From: Eretmocerus hayati
Taxonomy: Eukaryota > Arthropoda > Insecta > Hymenoptera > Aphelinidae
Direction: 5' to 3'
DNA: 64,000 bases
Assembly: GCA_029851415.1 (NCBI GenBank)
Contig: CM056742.1
Span: 152,711,121-152,775,120, forward strand
The stretch's first letter is position 1; each line of letters starts with the position of its first letter. Both the position numbers and the translations under genes were made by a program. The notes beneath the pieces were generated by a model. It was not told the DNA's origin and searched no databases. It saw nothing but the letters and a program-made list of their open reading frames with translations. Positions 13,088 to 24,075 of the stretch are shown here, piece by piece.

Positions 13088-13742
13088 ATGTTGGTAAAAC
13101 TTGAATTAATCTTGGAGGACAAGGGGTCTCGTGCATAGAATATTACAGCAAGAGTAATATGGCAAATTCTTTTCTTTATGGTCGCCGGGCTACAATCTAA
13201 CACATTGCGCGCGTCTACGCGGCCGTCAAGGCCGCGTAGACGGCCCGCAATGTACTTGATTGTGGCCCGGCGACCATTAAAAATCATATGCACCTCGTGT
13301 CGCAATCGGGTACATAATCTACTATTGCAACATTTCGTCAACTGAATCTGGTGACCTGATCAGGCAGTATTGTGAGATCTCATTAGCACTTGAGTTACAT
13401 GCTGATAAGTACAAATAATTTTTTTGTAGACTCAAGAGAGCCCTTTTGTGAATATTCAATTACATTTGACTAATATCTCAAATGGACATGCTCAGTATGG
13501 GATATTAGTCGAATGTAGTCGAATATTAACAAGTGGGCTCTTTCGAGTCTACAAAAAAATCATTTTCATTCATCAGCATGTAACTCAAGCGCTAATGAGA
13601 TCTTACAATAGTGCCTGATGAGGTCAACAGATCCAGTTGACGAAACGTTGCAAATAGAAGACATTGCCATTCTACTCATGCTGTAATATTCTTAGCACGA
13701 AATCGCTTGTCCTCCAAGATCGATTCAAGTTTTACCAACATT
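13088..13742. mobile_element. Nested foldback element (second level)
   Basis: The ends are inverted (ATGTTGGTAAAACTTGAAT at the left, the complement ending CAAGTTTTACCAACAT at the right). Pairing continues through CTTGGAGGACAAG, AATATTACAGC, TTGCAACATTTCGTCAACTG and CTCTTGAGTCTACAAAAA to a centre near 13490. It sits inside the left arm of the larger foldback, whose own match resumes on both sides. Confidence 0.75.
13178..13277. repeat. CpG-rich 100-bp palindrome (third level)
   Basis: ATGGTCGCCGGGCTACAATC at the left pairs with GATTGTGGCCCGGCGACCAT at the right, and GTCTACGCGGCC with GGCCGCGTAGAC at the centre. It lies in only one arm of the second-level foldback, so it is probably a separate, later insertion. 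It is much richer in GC and CpG than its surroundings. Confidence 0.75.
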
Positions 13743-14722
13743 CTCAAAGAGCCATTTTTCTAATCCCTTGGAATTTCAAGTTTGATGTAAAATATCGTGT
13801 CATTCGAAAAAAAAAATTCTTCCAACATTGTTTTTGCGTCCTGAGGCCTGTTTTTGCCATTTCCTGCAAATCTATTCTCTAGGCAATTGAAAATCGTCTG
13901 TTTCCTGCGCATGCTTTTCTTTCAGAATGACCAATTTGGCGAAGTCAGTTTCATCAACTGGGACCGGAACTTCAATATATGGTAGATGAATCCTCAGTTC
14001 CTAGGCGTACGCCATCCTGTGCAGATTTTCTCTCACTCCCCTCGGTACCTTCGATCCACCTCTTGAGATTCGGTGGTATTCTGGATGTTGTAGCTCTGGT
14101 CCAAATGCATGGAATTGACTTTGCCAAGTAGTCATTTTGAAGGAAATTTTCTTGGCTTTTCAATAGAAATGATTCTCAGAACCTAAATTCCTGCGCATGC
14201 GCAAAAAGCAGACGATTTTCGATCGCCTAGAAAACAGATTTGCATCAGAAAATAACCAAAACAGGCCTTAGGACGCAGAAAAAATGTTCGGGACCATTTT
14301 TTTCTGAAAGAACTCTATATCTTACACAAAATTTGAATTTCCGAGGAATAAGAAGAATAGCTTTTTGAGAAATTAATACTTTTGTATTTTTCATTATTTT
14401 TCCCGCTAAAACCGCCCCAACCTCAAAATCTATCTCATAAGATTGATCTCGATAGGGTTTGAGACTTTTCGAACTCCGCAATCCGCATCTCCGTATCTCT
14501 GATGTGATTCAAGAAATATGAACTTTATTGAAAAAAATACCCAAATTGTGTTCTCGGAGATAATGTAAGAATTAAAGTATGCCCCAGATACTTGGAAAAT
14601 TTTTATGGTGTCCCGTGAGCGGTGGAAAGTTCATATTTGGAACCGTAGAATCGAATGCTAAAGCAAAAAAAAACAGTCTGAGACATGACCCTTGTTCGTA
14701 GGTCTTTTTTGCGTGGAATCAC

Positions 14723-15867
14723 TCATAATTGAATGATTGTGTTCATAATCTTGAGCAAGTGAACGTCAAACAAATATTCATAACATGACAAAATATACGG
14801 TCGAAAATGCTATTTCAAACCAACAAATAATGACTAAAATATGGTCAATTTCTGGACTTTGTCCAGTTTACAGTCAAAATGCCGTTATATCGATAGAATA
14901 TTCCTATGCCACAGAGCTGAAAAGATTGGATGAGCTCTTTGAATATGTGTCACAGCGCCAACGTATATATGCAATAATAGTACAGAATTCACTATATGCA
15001 AGGGCCTGATATCCGTGGCACGTGCGCGAAAATCGGTGCAACCTATAAGCGTCCACAAGCCACAAGCGGAAATTAGCTGTTCGGCCTATCCAAGTTTGTG
15101 GCTTGCGTGCAAAGCTTACACCCTATAGCTCCCTGGCTTATTCGTAATCATACACATATATATATATACACACACCCAGGATATTCATTAATACGCGAGC
15201 AAGTTATATGCACGCCAAGCAAGGCCGAAGCGACTGGGTAAATATTAATTTGGAACTCCAACCCTCTCGTTCCGTCATGGTGTCTGATATTACCCTATAT
15301 ATTTCACCACCACGCGGCCGCAAGTTTACACGAGCCAACGAGCTTCAACCCCTCTGGATTCGAACGATAGGCAAAAGTTTCTGGAAAACAAATTTTGAGG
15401 TGAGGCACCCCTACTGAAATTCAATTTTAGTGGGCGTAATGTCAACTCAGTGACGCAGGAAGTCGCGCTCAATCTGAAGTCTTCACCCCTCTCACATGCC
15501 TACTTAGGCATGAGCCTGCGTGATGTGCTGCAAGCTCATTCCATACTTTTGAATCCTATACGTGAATGGAATTTAATGTCCCTACTCGTCAGTGAGATTG
15601 ACATTTTCCAAAAAGAGTATCCGTGTTCACATTCTTCCGTGCATCATTCGAGCTCATTTAATTCTTCTATAATATTGCGTAATCAGCTTGAATCATGGAT
15701 TGCGGGATACATTTTTGTTACTTGAAAGGCCGATCTCCACATATTCAAGTGGGGTGTATTCAATAGATTCTAAAAAGTTCGAAAGTTTCATTGGTAATCA
15801 TTACTGCACAGACATGATATGATACGAAATTAAGGTCAAAATGATGGAATAATGGTGCCGAGAATAT
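14723..15867. other. Intergenic, no supported gene
   Basis: Short frames at 14785-15009, 15208-15417 and 15450-15725 have no recognisable domain. A short CAAGCCAC/GTGGCTTG inverted pair lies at about 15055-15110 and a TATATA/CACACA tract at about 15155-15178. Confidence 0.45.
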
Positions 15868-16725
15868 GGTAGTACTTTCCGATACAAGGGTATAAAAACT
15901 CATTTTTGCAGTTTCGTGATGGGTTTCTGACCGGAGACGCAGGTGAAGATTGGAAACTTCAAAGAATTATTTACTCCCGTGTATCGAACCAACTTTCTAA
16001 TAAATTGTTACCTCAAGTACATTTTTCTTTTCCGCACTGATTTTCTACTTTCTCGCACAGTTTGTCGAAAAACACATTCCGATACAAGGGCTTAAGGCGA
16101 TGCGGTCACCGTGCTCACTGAAAGTTATTCGCACTTTTGTCCGATACGCTTGTGATTTGGACTAAACGAGGAGGAGACGAATACTTATTATCATCCAACT
16201 TGAGTTCGTCTTCTCGTCGTTTGGCTCAAATCGCAAGAAAAGTGGAGAAAAGCGCGAATAACTCGATTGCGGACACGTCTTAAACTATAATATAGGCACT
16301 TTATAATTCGCACTTTTATCCGATTCTCTTGCGATTTGGGCGAAACAATGAGAAGACGAACTCGAGTTAGATGATGATAAACGCTCGTCTTCTCGTCGTT
16401 TCACCCAAATCGCAAGCAAATTTGATAAAAGTGCGAATAACTTTCAGCGTGTACGGTGACCGCCTTAATAGTACATTATGCACTGATGGGAGGTTAGGCT
16501 GTTTTGGAGCACGGGAATCAATTTTCCTCGAGTGTAACGAGGGGAAAAGATTTCCAGTACCCCAAAGCGGCCCGACAAGCGAGGTGCATATACTATTTTT
16601 TGGTATCAGGGTGGCTAAACGCCAACTTTTTGATTCGAGCCGGGAAGAAAAATGGCCGTTTAGTCGCACTATGCCAAAAAACCTATTTTTTGCCCTTGTA
16701 TCGAAGTGCACTACTTTAACCTAAG
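15868..16725. repeat. GATACAAGGG-family MITE copies, with a nested MITE
   Basis: TAGTACTTTCCGATACAAGGG at about 15869, CATTCCGATACAAGGGC just left of 16092, and the inverted GCCCTTGTATCGAAGTGCACTA ending near 16715 are termini of one repeat family. Family members share TTTCTCGCACAGTTTGT and a GGCCTGAGCCG-like motif, and recur at 37943-38290, 46980-47160 and 53768-54020. Here the repeat is interrupted by a TTAA element at 16096-16464. The two overlapping opposite-strand open frames at 16367-16724 lie in repeat sequence and are not genes. Confidence 0.6.
16096..16464. mobile_element. TTAA-flanked foldback MITE
   Basis: TTAA lies at 16092-16095 and 16465-16468. The arms pair GCGGTCACCGTGC with GTACGGTGACCGC and CTGAAAGTTATTCGCACTTT with AAAGTGCGAATAACTTTCAG, then a repeated TTGCGATTTG block. 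Length is 369 bp, without coding capacity. A decayed relative lies at about 7180-7330. Confidence 0.75.
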
Positions 16726-16969
16726 AATCGCAACTTTGGGGATGATTTTTAGTTTATCGTGCTATGAAGTATATTATAAGAATGCGTGCACATAAGCAGT
16801 TTTGTCACGTAGGATTCACAATATAAATAGAAACATGTATAGTTCTTCGTATAAAACTACGCAAAGTCTCTTCAACTATAAGAACATCCATGAACCACAT
16901 TTAATTTTTCTGAGGTTGAATTAGATTCTCTTGTTCAGATAGCCGAATATACGATTTAGCAATTTTGAT

Positions 16970-17100
16970 TTAACGCGTTCGCTGCTTAGAGACCCAACGG
17001 TGGGTTCCACCTGTCTTTCTCTGTGTGCTGAAGATTCTTGTCTTATTAAATTCAACATTGCGCGGGACCCACCGGTGGATCCCGCCGAATACGGGGACGA
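16970..17100. repeat. Relic of a piggyBac-type terminal repeat
   Basis: TTAACGCGTTCGCTGC at 16970 followed by a GACCCAACGGTGGGTTCC hairpin and GGGACCCACCGGTGGATCCC matches the ends of the element at 50544-51747 (TTAA, ACACGTTCGCTGCGACGG, GGGTCCCACGGGTGGGACCC). No second terminus was found, so this is a fragment. Confidence 0.55.
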
Positions 17101-18723
17101 AATTACGATTCTCGGCTTCGCAGCAATAAATGCAGAGGGGCGGGGGGTGAAAAATTGTCCTCATGCAACCCATGAACGGTCCCTAGTTCATAGCTTCATG
17201 AAGCTGGAAGAGGAGCAAGATGAAAAAGAGATGGTAAAAGAGATATCGATCAAAAATCCCATCTTCCTTTCGATATCTCGATCAGCTAAGCCAAAGTTCC
17301 CAAATGAAAGATACGATGGAATTCAATTTGAATAGCGTCGAGTGCAGCAGCATCTCAACTTTTCAGAGTCAGAGCAGAGTATATGTGTAGAGTGCGTACC
17401 TATCCATCTCCAAGCTCATCGTAGATGCGAGAGCAAACTCTGAAGCTGCATGCATTGGAAACTTAGTACCTATATCCATAGATGCCATCAATGTATATAT
17501 CTCGATCTCACAGAAACTCATCTCGTATTTTTCAATAAAATTTCTAGTAACCCTACTTTAACGTCTCTTCCATGGTTAGAGGAAAAAAGTTCTCATTTCT
17601 GTACTACCTCAGACTTGTAGATATAATACAGCAAACTCGTTACATTGAATTTAGTATTCATCTAGGCAGCGAAATGCCATCATCCAATTGAATAATAGAC
17701 GACGCTGTTAGTTGAAACAATTAATTAATAATTCATGGCTGCTGGTACTTCTAACTCATGCCTTTCGTAGAGTTGAATCTCGTTCTCTCTCTATTCATCC
17801 CGCAAAAGAGATGGCTTGGAGTAAAGACAGCCCAGGCTGTAATTTGCGTTGCGACCGATGCTTCTAAAGCTGACTCTGACTCCATCCTGAATATAATTTA
17901 CTCGAGCAAACTTTCGGTGAAATTCTCACATCTCTATCGTCTATAGATCTCTAGATAGGTTCTTCATCCCCTTTTCCAACCCCATCTCGTCGCTCATTTC
18001 GCATCGTTCGAGGCTTTTGCGATCTCACTCTCCATCTCTTGCTGTCTGTTTACCTGTTCTCTTTGGCAAGTGCTCGATGTGGTAGCCACGAAGAAGAAAA
18101 CTTGGCGGGGTTGACTTTGCTGATATATACCTATATATACTCCCTAAGTATATGTCTGTATCGCTTTGCTAGAGGGACACTCCCGGGATGTGTATTATAT
18201 ACAAGTATAGTTTACGGGAATAGCATGGCTAGATATATCCATCGTCAACCCCATCACTTGATGTTGATTTGCTTTGCCTTTTGTAGGATATATATATTTA
18301 TCTGTCTCTCGTTACTGGGACGAATTATTTATGAGGAGGGAATGCGTGGGATATCAAGACGAGATCAGCGTTGATATTGTTGATATACTCGAATCTGAGG
18401 CAAACTGAGCGAGATCGTATTCGAATAAAGTGCAAAATGGCTCTTTGGAAGTTTCCAGAAGGGTTTCTCTGATTTCCACGGAAAAAACGTACAACTATGG
18501 ATTTCTGGATCTTCCCGAGATCTTCTAGACAAATCCGGACATAACTGACGGATTATGAAAAACGTATTCACATTCCATGACGAAAGTCAGATGTTCATGA
18601 GATATCATCATGGCCCAAAAATATCACATATTAATTACCATACGAGCAACGCCTTTGTGGTCGAACTTATTCAGTACTCTGATCTACGTGGGAAATAGTA
18701 AGGTAGTCCTTAACTGAAATTCA
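17101..18723. other. Intergenic, low-complexity islands
   Basis: No supported gene. About 17940-18340 is rich in CTCTC, TCTCG and TATATA tracts, of the same type as islands further right. The frame at 18039-18374 is an artefact of this composition. Confidence 0.45.
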
Positions 18724-19525
18724 ATTGGTCCGCCGGCCACCCATGATATTCTTAAGGGGTATGATTCAAGGTGGTTTCGGTAACATTTTCCCGTTGGAAT
18801 AGAAATCGAGGATCAGGCTATTTTCAAGCAAAGCCAATTTCGTTAATCCGTTTCAATGAATTAGGTATTCCTTTCCCGCCCTTAGTATTAGTCTACCACT
18901 AACTCGTAAAGAATCTTATCTACAAAAGATATTTTGAGTGATAATTTTCGGGAATTTGAAAAATTGTGTAGCCCCCCTCCCCTCCTTCTTGAGCCATTTT
19001 CACAAGCTGTGAGGTGAAATACTTCAGATGAATACAAGAATTCCTGATTTTGAGTTGTATTACACCCAAATTTTCACAAAGAACCACATGTGGGAGGGGA
19101 TTATAAAAGTCATAGATGAAACCGTCAACATTCAATCAGCAATAACAACCTTTCCCCATGCGAAGAAGAAGCAACGAAAAGAATACTAAGACAGTTGTCA
19201 AATGCAATGACACAAGTGTGATATTTATAATTTTTCTAGATAATTATTGAAACGAGCGTATGTTATTCTTTTTCAAGTGAACTTTTTCAAGGGACTCTGT
19301 AAGAATGAATGCATGTGACTTCTTCAAGTACCTCTCACAATACTAAGTTATCATCCAATTCCTCACCGACTACAGATTTTTCGGACTGTCAGAGTTTGAG
19401 ATGAGTAATACACTTCACACCAATGTTGATTAATGTTGATCTGATACTTTTTCAATTTTTGAGATCACTCCGGAACATAACCTAAAAGCATTCTATGGGT
19501 GTTTCGCGATCAAGTTGAAATTCAG
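18724..19525. mobile_element. Possible TTAA-flanked element with short TIRs
   Basis: TTAA plus CTGAAATTCAA begins at 18720 and the inverted TTGAAATTCAG plus TTAA ends at 19529. The inverted repeat is only about 12-18 bp and no internal pairing is obvious, so this could be coincidence. No coding content. Confidence 0.4.
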
Positions 19526-19888
19526 TTAAGGGCCACCGTGCCTGTCTGTTATCTAGTAGAGCAAGTCAAGATTAGGGCTGACTAAAGAAGATCTGCCTTG
19601 CCCCTTGAGATTATATAGAACCTCCATGCTTTTTTTTACCCTTGATGCTTATCGTCCAAGATTCTCATGAAAAATTACGTGAATTCTTCTGGGAAGTGCT
19701 TCAAGGTATTCTTTGTGGGGCGATAGCTTGGATACTCTCAAGGAGTCTCTCATGAACCATAACTTGATGGAAACCACATGAGTTTTTTTGTGGGACCCCA
19801 AAGAATAATCATATTGAAAAAAAAAAAAGATTTTGGTCTAAGATCATTTTCAAAAGTTGAACGCCTAACCAATTAGTGGGTGTACCTA
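19526..19888. other. Intergenic, nothing seen
   Basis: Only an A-rich tract at about 19818-19830 stands out. Confidence 0.4.
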
Positions 19889-20810
19889 CACTACCGGTCA
19901 AAAGTCTGAGGACACCTGGGAATCAAACTGATGATTTTCAGAGTTGGATATCTCAGAACCTATTGGTCGTAAAGAGGTCTGCGTGGTCGCATTTTGTAGC
20001 TCATATCGAACACTTTCAAATCGATTTTCTGTATTTTCCGTCCCGCGTGTTATACCAGAGACACACGAGTTAGAAAGATGAATTTTTTTGCAACTTTTCA
20101 GGCAAGGTACGAACGCCTGCCGATTTTGGAGAGATTGTTGGATCGCTATGAGATCTATGACATCTTCAAGCCCATGAAAAAACCTTAAAAATCTGTTTTT
20201 GAAGTTCTCCCAAAGTGGTTCTGGACTCGAGATCTGACTGATTTCGCTGAGGTTGTTTGTCTCTTAAAAAAGCACACGATAATCCAAAAATGATGAGAAA
20301 CAGCCTATTTTGGGGCATCAGACCCTCATTTCTGGAAGAGTTGCACTCAACATCGAGATAACCATCGGAAATGAAGGCTGCCGACCTTGAATTGGGCTGT
20401 TTCTCAACATTGTTGGATTATCGTGTAATTATTTGAAAGAAAAACACCCGCAGACAATCTGTCATATCTCGGAACCAGAACCACTTTGGGAGATGTTCAA
20501 AAACGGATTTTCAAGGTTTTTTCATGGGCTTGAAGATGTTATAGGTCTCATAGAGATCCAACAATCTCTCCAAAATCGGCAGGCGTTCGTACCTTGCCTG
20601 AAAAATTGCAAAAAAATCCATCTTTCTAACTCGTGTGTCTCTGGTATAATCCGCGGGACGGAAAATACAGAAAATAGATTTGAAAGTGCTCGATATCAGC
20701 TACAAAATGCGACCACGCAGCCCTCTCTGCGACCAATAGGTTCTGAGATATCCAACTCTGAAAATCATCAGTTTGATCCCCAGGTGTCCTCAGACTTTTG
20801 ACCGGTAGTG
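19889..20810. mobile_element. Full-length hairpin MITE with Tc1-type ends, TA target
   Basis: Both ends read CACTACCGGTCAAAAGTCTG inward and are flanked by TA (19887-19888 and 20811-20812). The two halves are inverted copies over nearly their whole length (for example GGCAAGGTACGAACGCCTGC with GCAGGCGTTCGTACCTTGCC), with a centre near 20350. Arms are about 440 bp. The 122-codon frame at 20433-20801 is a by-product of the palindrome. Termini are Tc1/mariner-like, so a Tc1 transposase elsewhere probably mobilised it. Confidence 0.85.
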
Positions 20811-21074
20811 TAAGTAGTAAGGTTATTATTTGTTTTTTATGAAGAAGGTCACATTAGTTCATCGTATCACTCACTCTCACATTTTGAACGCTTATAGTTA
20901 GGTCTCTGTTGATTCAAACGTATTTCGGAGTTTGTTGGAATGTTTTGTGAAAGAATCACCTGGAATTTTACATAGGATGGCATCGTTATACAGGCGTCCC
21001 TCGTTCAACGCGGGGTTACGTTCCGGCAGGTTACCGCGTTGAGCAAAACCGCGTTGAACGAAGCATTGCTCTTA

Positions 21075-21236
21075 GGCCCTCGACAGAAAGTGCGCGATGC
21101 TCTTTTCTCCACTTTTTCCCCCGTGTATATGCATAGGCGCTGTAGTTGCAATCGCCGCCACAGGCGCGCAATGGCGCTACTTCCACGGGGAAAAAAGAGG
21201 GAAAAAGAGCAAATGCGCACTTTCTGTCGAGGCCCT
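21075..21236. mobile_element. Hairpin MITE nested in the Tigger element
   Basis: CCTCGACAGAAAGTGCGC at the left pairs with GCGCACTTTCTGTCGAGG at the right, and TTTTTCCCCCGTG with CACGGGGAAAAA, giving a 162-bp hairpin. It lies between the left TIR and the transposase remnant, in a place where Tigger elements have no such structure. Open frames on both strands here are artefacts of the palindrome. Confidence 0.65.
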
Positions 21237-22586
21237 TATGGAAAAATAGGGGATGCGTACCAAGACTTGTGGCCGACCAACCAGGGCCAACTTTTTTTGA
21301 TAATTTGAAAATAAATACGAGTACTTTCAGCAACCATGTTAATTGAGTCTAGTATCGAAAAAGATTTCCAAAACGTCCGCACTGTTTCAGTCCTCGGATT
21401 GTCAAGAGCAACAGGTCGATTAAGGAAACTGAGCATCTGTTTCATAACCTTTCTCAAATAATATGCTTTGAAGGTTGAGATTTTAGTTTGATCCATTTGC
21501 TGCAGTAAGGATGTTGTATTGGGAGGAAGAAATAAGACCTCGACGTCCGGATCAGTGTCCGCGGATGACTAGGCGCATTATCTGAGAGCAGAATAATTTT
21601 AAAAGCCAAATTTTCTTTCCTCGAAAACTCTTTGACTTCTGGAATGAATGGCTGCAAGAATCATTGTTCAAAAATTACTTTGGTGACCCAGGCTTTCTTA
21701 TTGGATTCCCAGAAAACCGAAAGGTGTTCTTTTCTCTTATTTTCGAATGCGCGGGGAATTTCCGACTTGTAGACTAGCATTGGTTTGCCCTTCAACGTTC
21801 CTGAAACAGTTCAATGAAATTCTCTCATAAAACGAAGATAAAATTGACAGTATCAAACAAAGTTTAAATCAATTTTAGAATTTACCCGAAGCATTGGCAC
21901 ACAAAAGTAACGTGTACCGATCTTTCGCAACCTTGAAACCCGGTGCTTGTTTCTCTTTTTTGGTCAAAAAGTTCGGTTGAGCATCTTTTTCCAAAACAAT
22001 CCAGTCTCATCGCAATTGAAAATATGTGATGGAGAGTATCCCTCTTCCAGAATTAACGCCTTAAAGGCTGTGGGGAACTGAGAAGCAGCCTCGTGATCTG
22101 CTGAAACACTCTCGCCGGTGAATTTGATATTATGGAGAGAATATCCTGTTTTGAATGATTCAAACCACCCTTTGCTAGCGGCGAATGGCTATCTCTCGTA
22201 TCATCTTTCGTAGAAGAGCCATGTTTATTACAATTGTAACCATAGAAAACAAGTGCTTGTTCTCTGATAGCAGCAGTACTCAATGCCACGTGTTTATGAT
22301 TTTTATCTTCAATCCATATGTACAAGATTTTTTCCGTTTTTTCTAGATTACTGTCTTTGCTTCTCTCACTCAATTTTGCTGCAGGTCCTGCTATTTTGGA
22401 ACTTTCTCTAATTTTCTGTTCACTTTCACGAATAGTTCTTATTGTCGACTCATTTACACTGAATCTTCGCGCAACTTCTGCAACCTTTACACCACTTTCC
22501 AGTAGGTCCAAAATTTTCGATTTCTCTTCCAAGTTCCTTACTTTCCGAGGCTTTTTACTAGCGGGAGAGCTTTTGCTAGGTGACAT
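21236..22586 (-). pseudogene. Tigger transposase pseudogene, frameshifted
   Basis: Translation starts at an ATG at 22586 and gives a lysine-rich head, then a CENP-B/pogo-type helix-turn-helix (residues about 18-65, with KILDLLESGVKVAEVARRF) and the second CENP-B-type HTH (about 80-120). The first frame runs to 22053. It leaves the expected protein frame before that, near the SPARVF segment. Catalytic pieces of the DDE domain remain in other frames: the first Asp in CDETG (codon near 22010), the second in SDNAPSH (near 21581) and the third in MDQ (near 21492), about 30 codons after the second, as in pogo/Tigger. Several frameshifts separate these, so no functional enzyme is encoded. It served to cut and paste its own element at TA. 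Confidence 0.85.
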
Positions 22587-23574
22587 TTATTTTCATTTTT
22601 CAGACATTATGGAGAAGACTTGATAATTTTACTATTTTTTTGAGCTTTTACTTTGTCAAAAATACAGCCGAGACTTATGTAAACAAGAATTTAGTTTTTG
22701 GTTAGGGGTTTGAACAATCGCATATGTGCGTGTACTTCTGAGAAAATCAATAATTCTTCATGATGAATACAGTATTGATTGGTTCGTCCAAGACAGCATT
22801 GGAAAATAAAATACATTAGCACTGTTACATGTATTTACAAGTTTCAGTACCTAACTGATTCAATATGAGTTGTTTGTTATTTTTGCGGGAAATTACGAAT
22901 TTTCTGTGAAGTTATTCGAAATTTTTTGAAAAATGTCACTTTCAAAACCGCGTTGTACAAGTCCCAACCCGCGTTGAACAAAAAAAAGGTGGCAATTCAA
23001 AACCCGCGTATAACCAAAACCGCGTTGAACGAGGGACGCCCGTACTCGGTGCGTACACGTACAGAGTTTTTTGATAATAATTACGGGCTGAGTCACGGTA
23101 GTCGTGATACGTACGATTTTGCAGCCAACTCATTGTGGATGAGTGCCGGGAAGAATAACTTCCTGTATTGTCGATTTTATTTCAGGCTAAAAATTTGTAT
23201 CGAATTTGTAAAATGACGAAGCAAGTCCGGGTAAATTTTACGGGCACGTGTAGGGTAATTGTAGGTGGTTTTCATCGCTCATCTAGCTCTCTCATGCCGT
23301 ACTTTCGCACCATCTCGCAAATTCTACAACGTTTCTTAGGGCATTGCATAGGAGCGTTTTTTGAAATTTTTTTTGGAGTCTCACTCATTTCAACGGGTTC
23401 GGGTTTTAACGTTCGCCTGATTTGATAATGACAATTTTCATTATTCCGAACTAATGTTATTTCACGAGACACCTAAATTTGAGTGCAACTCGAAAAAGAA
23501 TTTTCGATCGTGATTTCGATCCTAGAGATATTTTGATAAAGATAGATGTTATAAATCGAAAAAAAAAAAAATCC

Positions 23575-23647
23575 GCCTGGACCCAGGATCAGACTGGGAA
23601 CTTTCGTTTTGCCGGGAAGATGCCCATCAATTCAAGCTATCCAGGGC
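23575..23647 (-). pseudogene. tRNA-like sequence, left arm
   Basis: On the minus strand it begins GCCCTGGATAGCTTGAATTG and carries the same anticodon loop (CCGGCAA) and T-arm (CCCAG, 7-nt loop, CTGGG) as the right-arm copy. The acceptor stem (GCCCTGG with TCCAGGC) and D-arm are more decayed. It is a pseudogene or SINE head, not a functional tRNA. Confidence 0.55.
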
Positions 23648-23758
23648 TCGGCAGATCTTTGTTTTGATATCAATCATCAATGAATTCATTCAAATCAGGC
23701 CCCTTGGGCCTGCGATGGCGCTATCCATAGGATTAATATTGAGACAAAAATCTGCCGA

Positions 23759-23831
23759 GCCCAGAATAGCTTCAATGGTAGAGCATCTTTCCGGCAAAAC
23801 GAATGTTCCCAGTCTTATCCTGGGTCTAGGC
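23759..23831 (+). pseudogene. tRNA-like cloverleaf sequence, right arm
   Basis: A 73-nt cloverleaf can be drawn. The acceptor stem is GCCCAGA with TCTAGGC (6 of 7 pairs). The D-arm is AGCTTCAATGGTAGAGC. The anticodon stem is TCTTT with AACGA (4 of 5). The loop CCGGCAA puts GGC at the anticodon. The T-arm is CCCAG TCTTATC CTGGG with a perfect stem. The loop lacks U33 and the T-loop lacks the TTCRA core, so it is unlikely to be a working tRNA. It looks like a tRNA-derived SINE head; alanine (GGC) or a mutated glycine ancestor are possible. Confidence 0.6.
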
Positions 23832-24075
23832 GGATTTTTTCTCGATATTAATCCTATATCACTTATTCTCGATTGATAACATTGATCTTCATGAAAAACA
23901 TTTCTACGTTCGAAAAGTCCATTTCAAGTTGCACTTAAATTCGAATGTCTCGTGGAACAACATTGGTTTGGAACTGTCCATATAATAATACTTGTCATTA
24001 TCATTTTTTCAACGTTGAAATCTGGAACCGTTGTATCCAACTAGCACCGGTGTCTCGTAAAAAGTGGAAAAACGA

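Larger units (their letters stand above)
12678..14722. mobile_element. Large foldback element hosting nested insertions
   Basis: The left arm (from about 12678) and right arm (to about 14722) are inverted copies. Matching blocks are CCACGCGAAACAGG with CGTGGAATC, GGTCATGTCTCGG with CTGAGACATGACC, and further inside GCGTCCTGAGGCCTGTTTT with AAAACAGGCCTTAGGACGC and AAATCGTCTG with CAGACGATTTT. The loop is at about 13925-14165. The left arm is interrupted by a second foldback (13088-13742). Related sequence without a full element occurs at about 43540-43610 (TTCATATTTTAGACCGCAGA). Confidence 0.75.
20991..23042 (-). mobile_element. Tigger (pogo superfamily) DNA transposon, inactive
   Basis: The terminal inverted repeats read CAGGCGTCCCTCGTTCAACG at the left and CGGGCGTCCCTCGTTCAACG at the right, flanked by TA (20989-20990 and 23043-23044). 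Length is 2052 bp, normal for Tigger. The TIR is of the CCCTCGTTCAACG type known from Tigger elements, and the inside encodes a broken CENP-B-like transposase on the minus strand. A separate hairpin has inserted near the left end (21075-21236). Confidence 0.9.
23380..24075. repeat. Inverted repeat carrying two tRNA-like sequences
   Basis: The left and right halves are inverted copies with substitutions: GATAATGACAA, AATGTTATTTCACGAGAC and GAGTGCAACT on the left match GATAATGACAAG, AATGTTGTTCCACGAGAC and AAGTGCAACTTG read from the right end. Each arm contains a tRNA-like sequence pointing outward, with a spacer of about 110 bp between. The outer limits are approximate because the match fades. 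Confidence 0.65.

Noticed and set aside
16367..16724. 117- and 114-codon frames on opposite strands
   Set aside because: They lie over MITE sequence and mirror each other.
20433..20801. 122-codon frame
   Set aside because: It lies wholly in one arm of a hairpin MITE.
23759..23831. Functional tRNA-Ala gene
   Set aside because: No U33 in the anticodon loop, no TTCRA in the T-loop and an acceptor mismatch. A tRNA-like pseudogene or SINE head is more likely.
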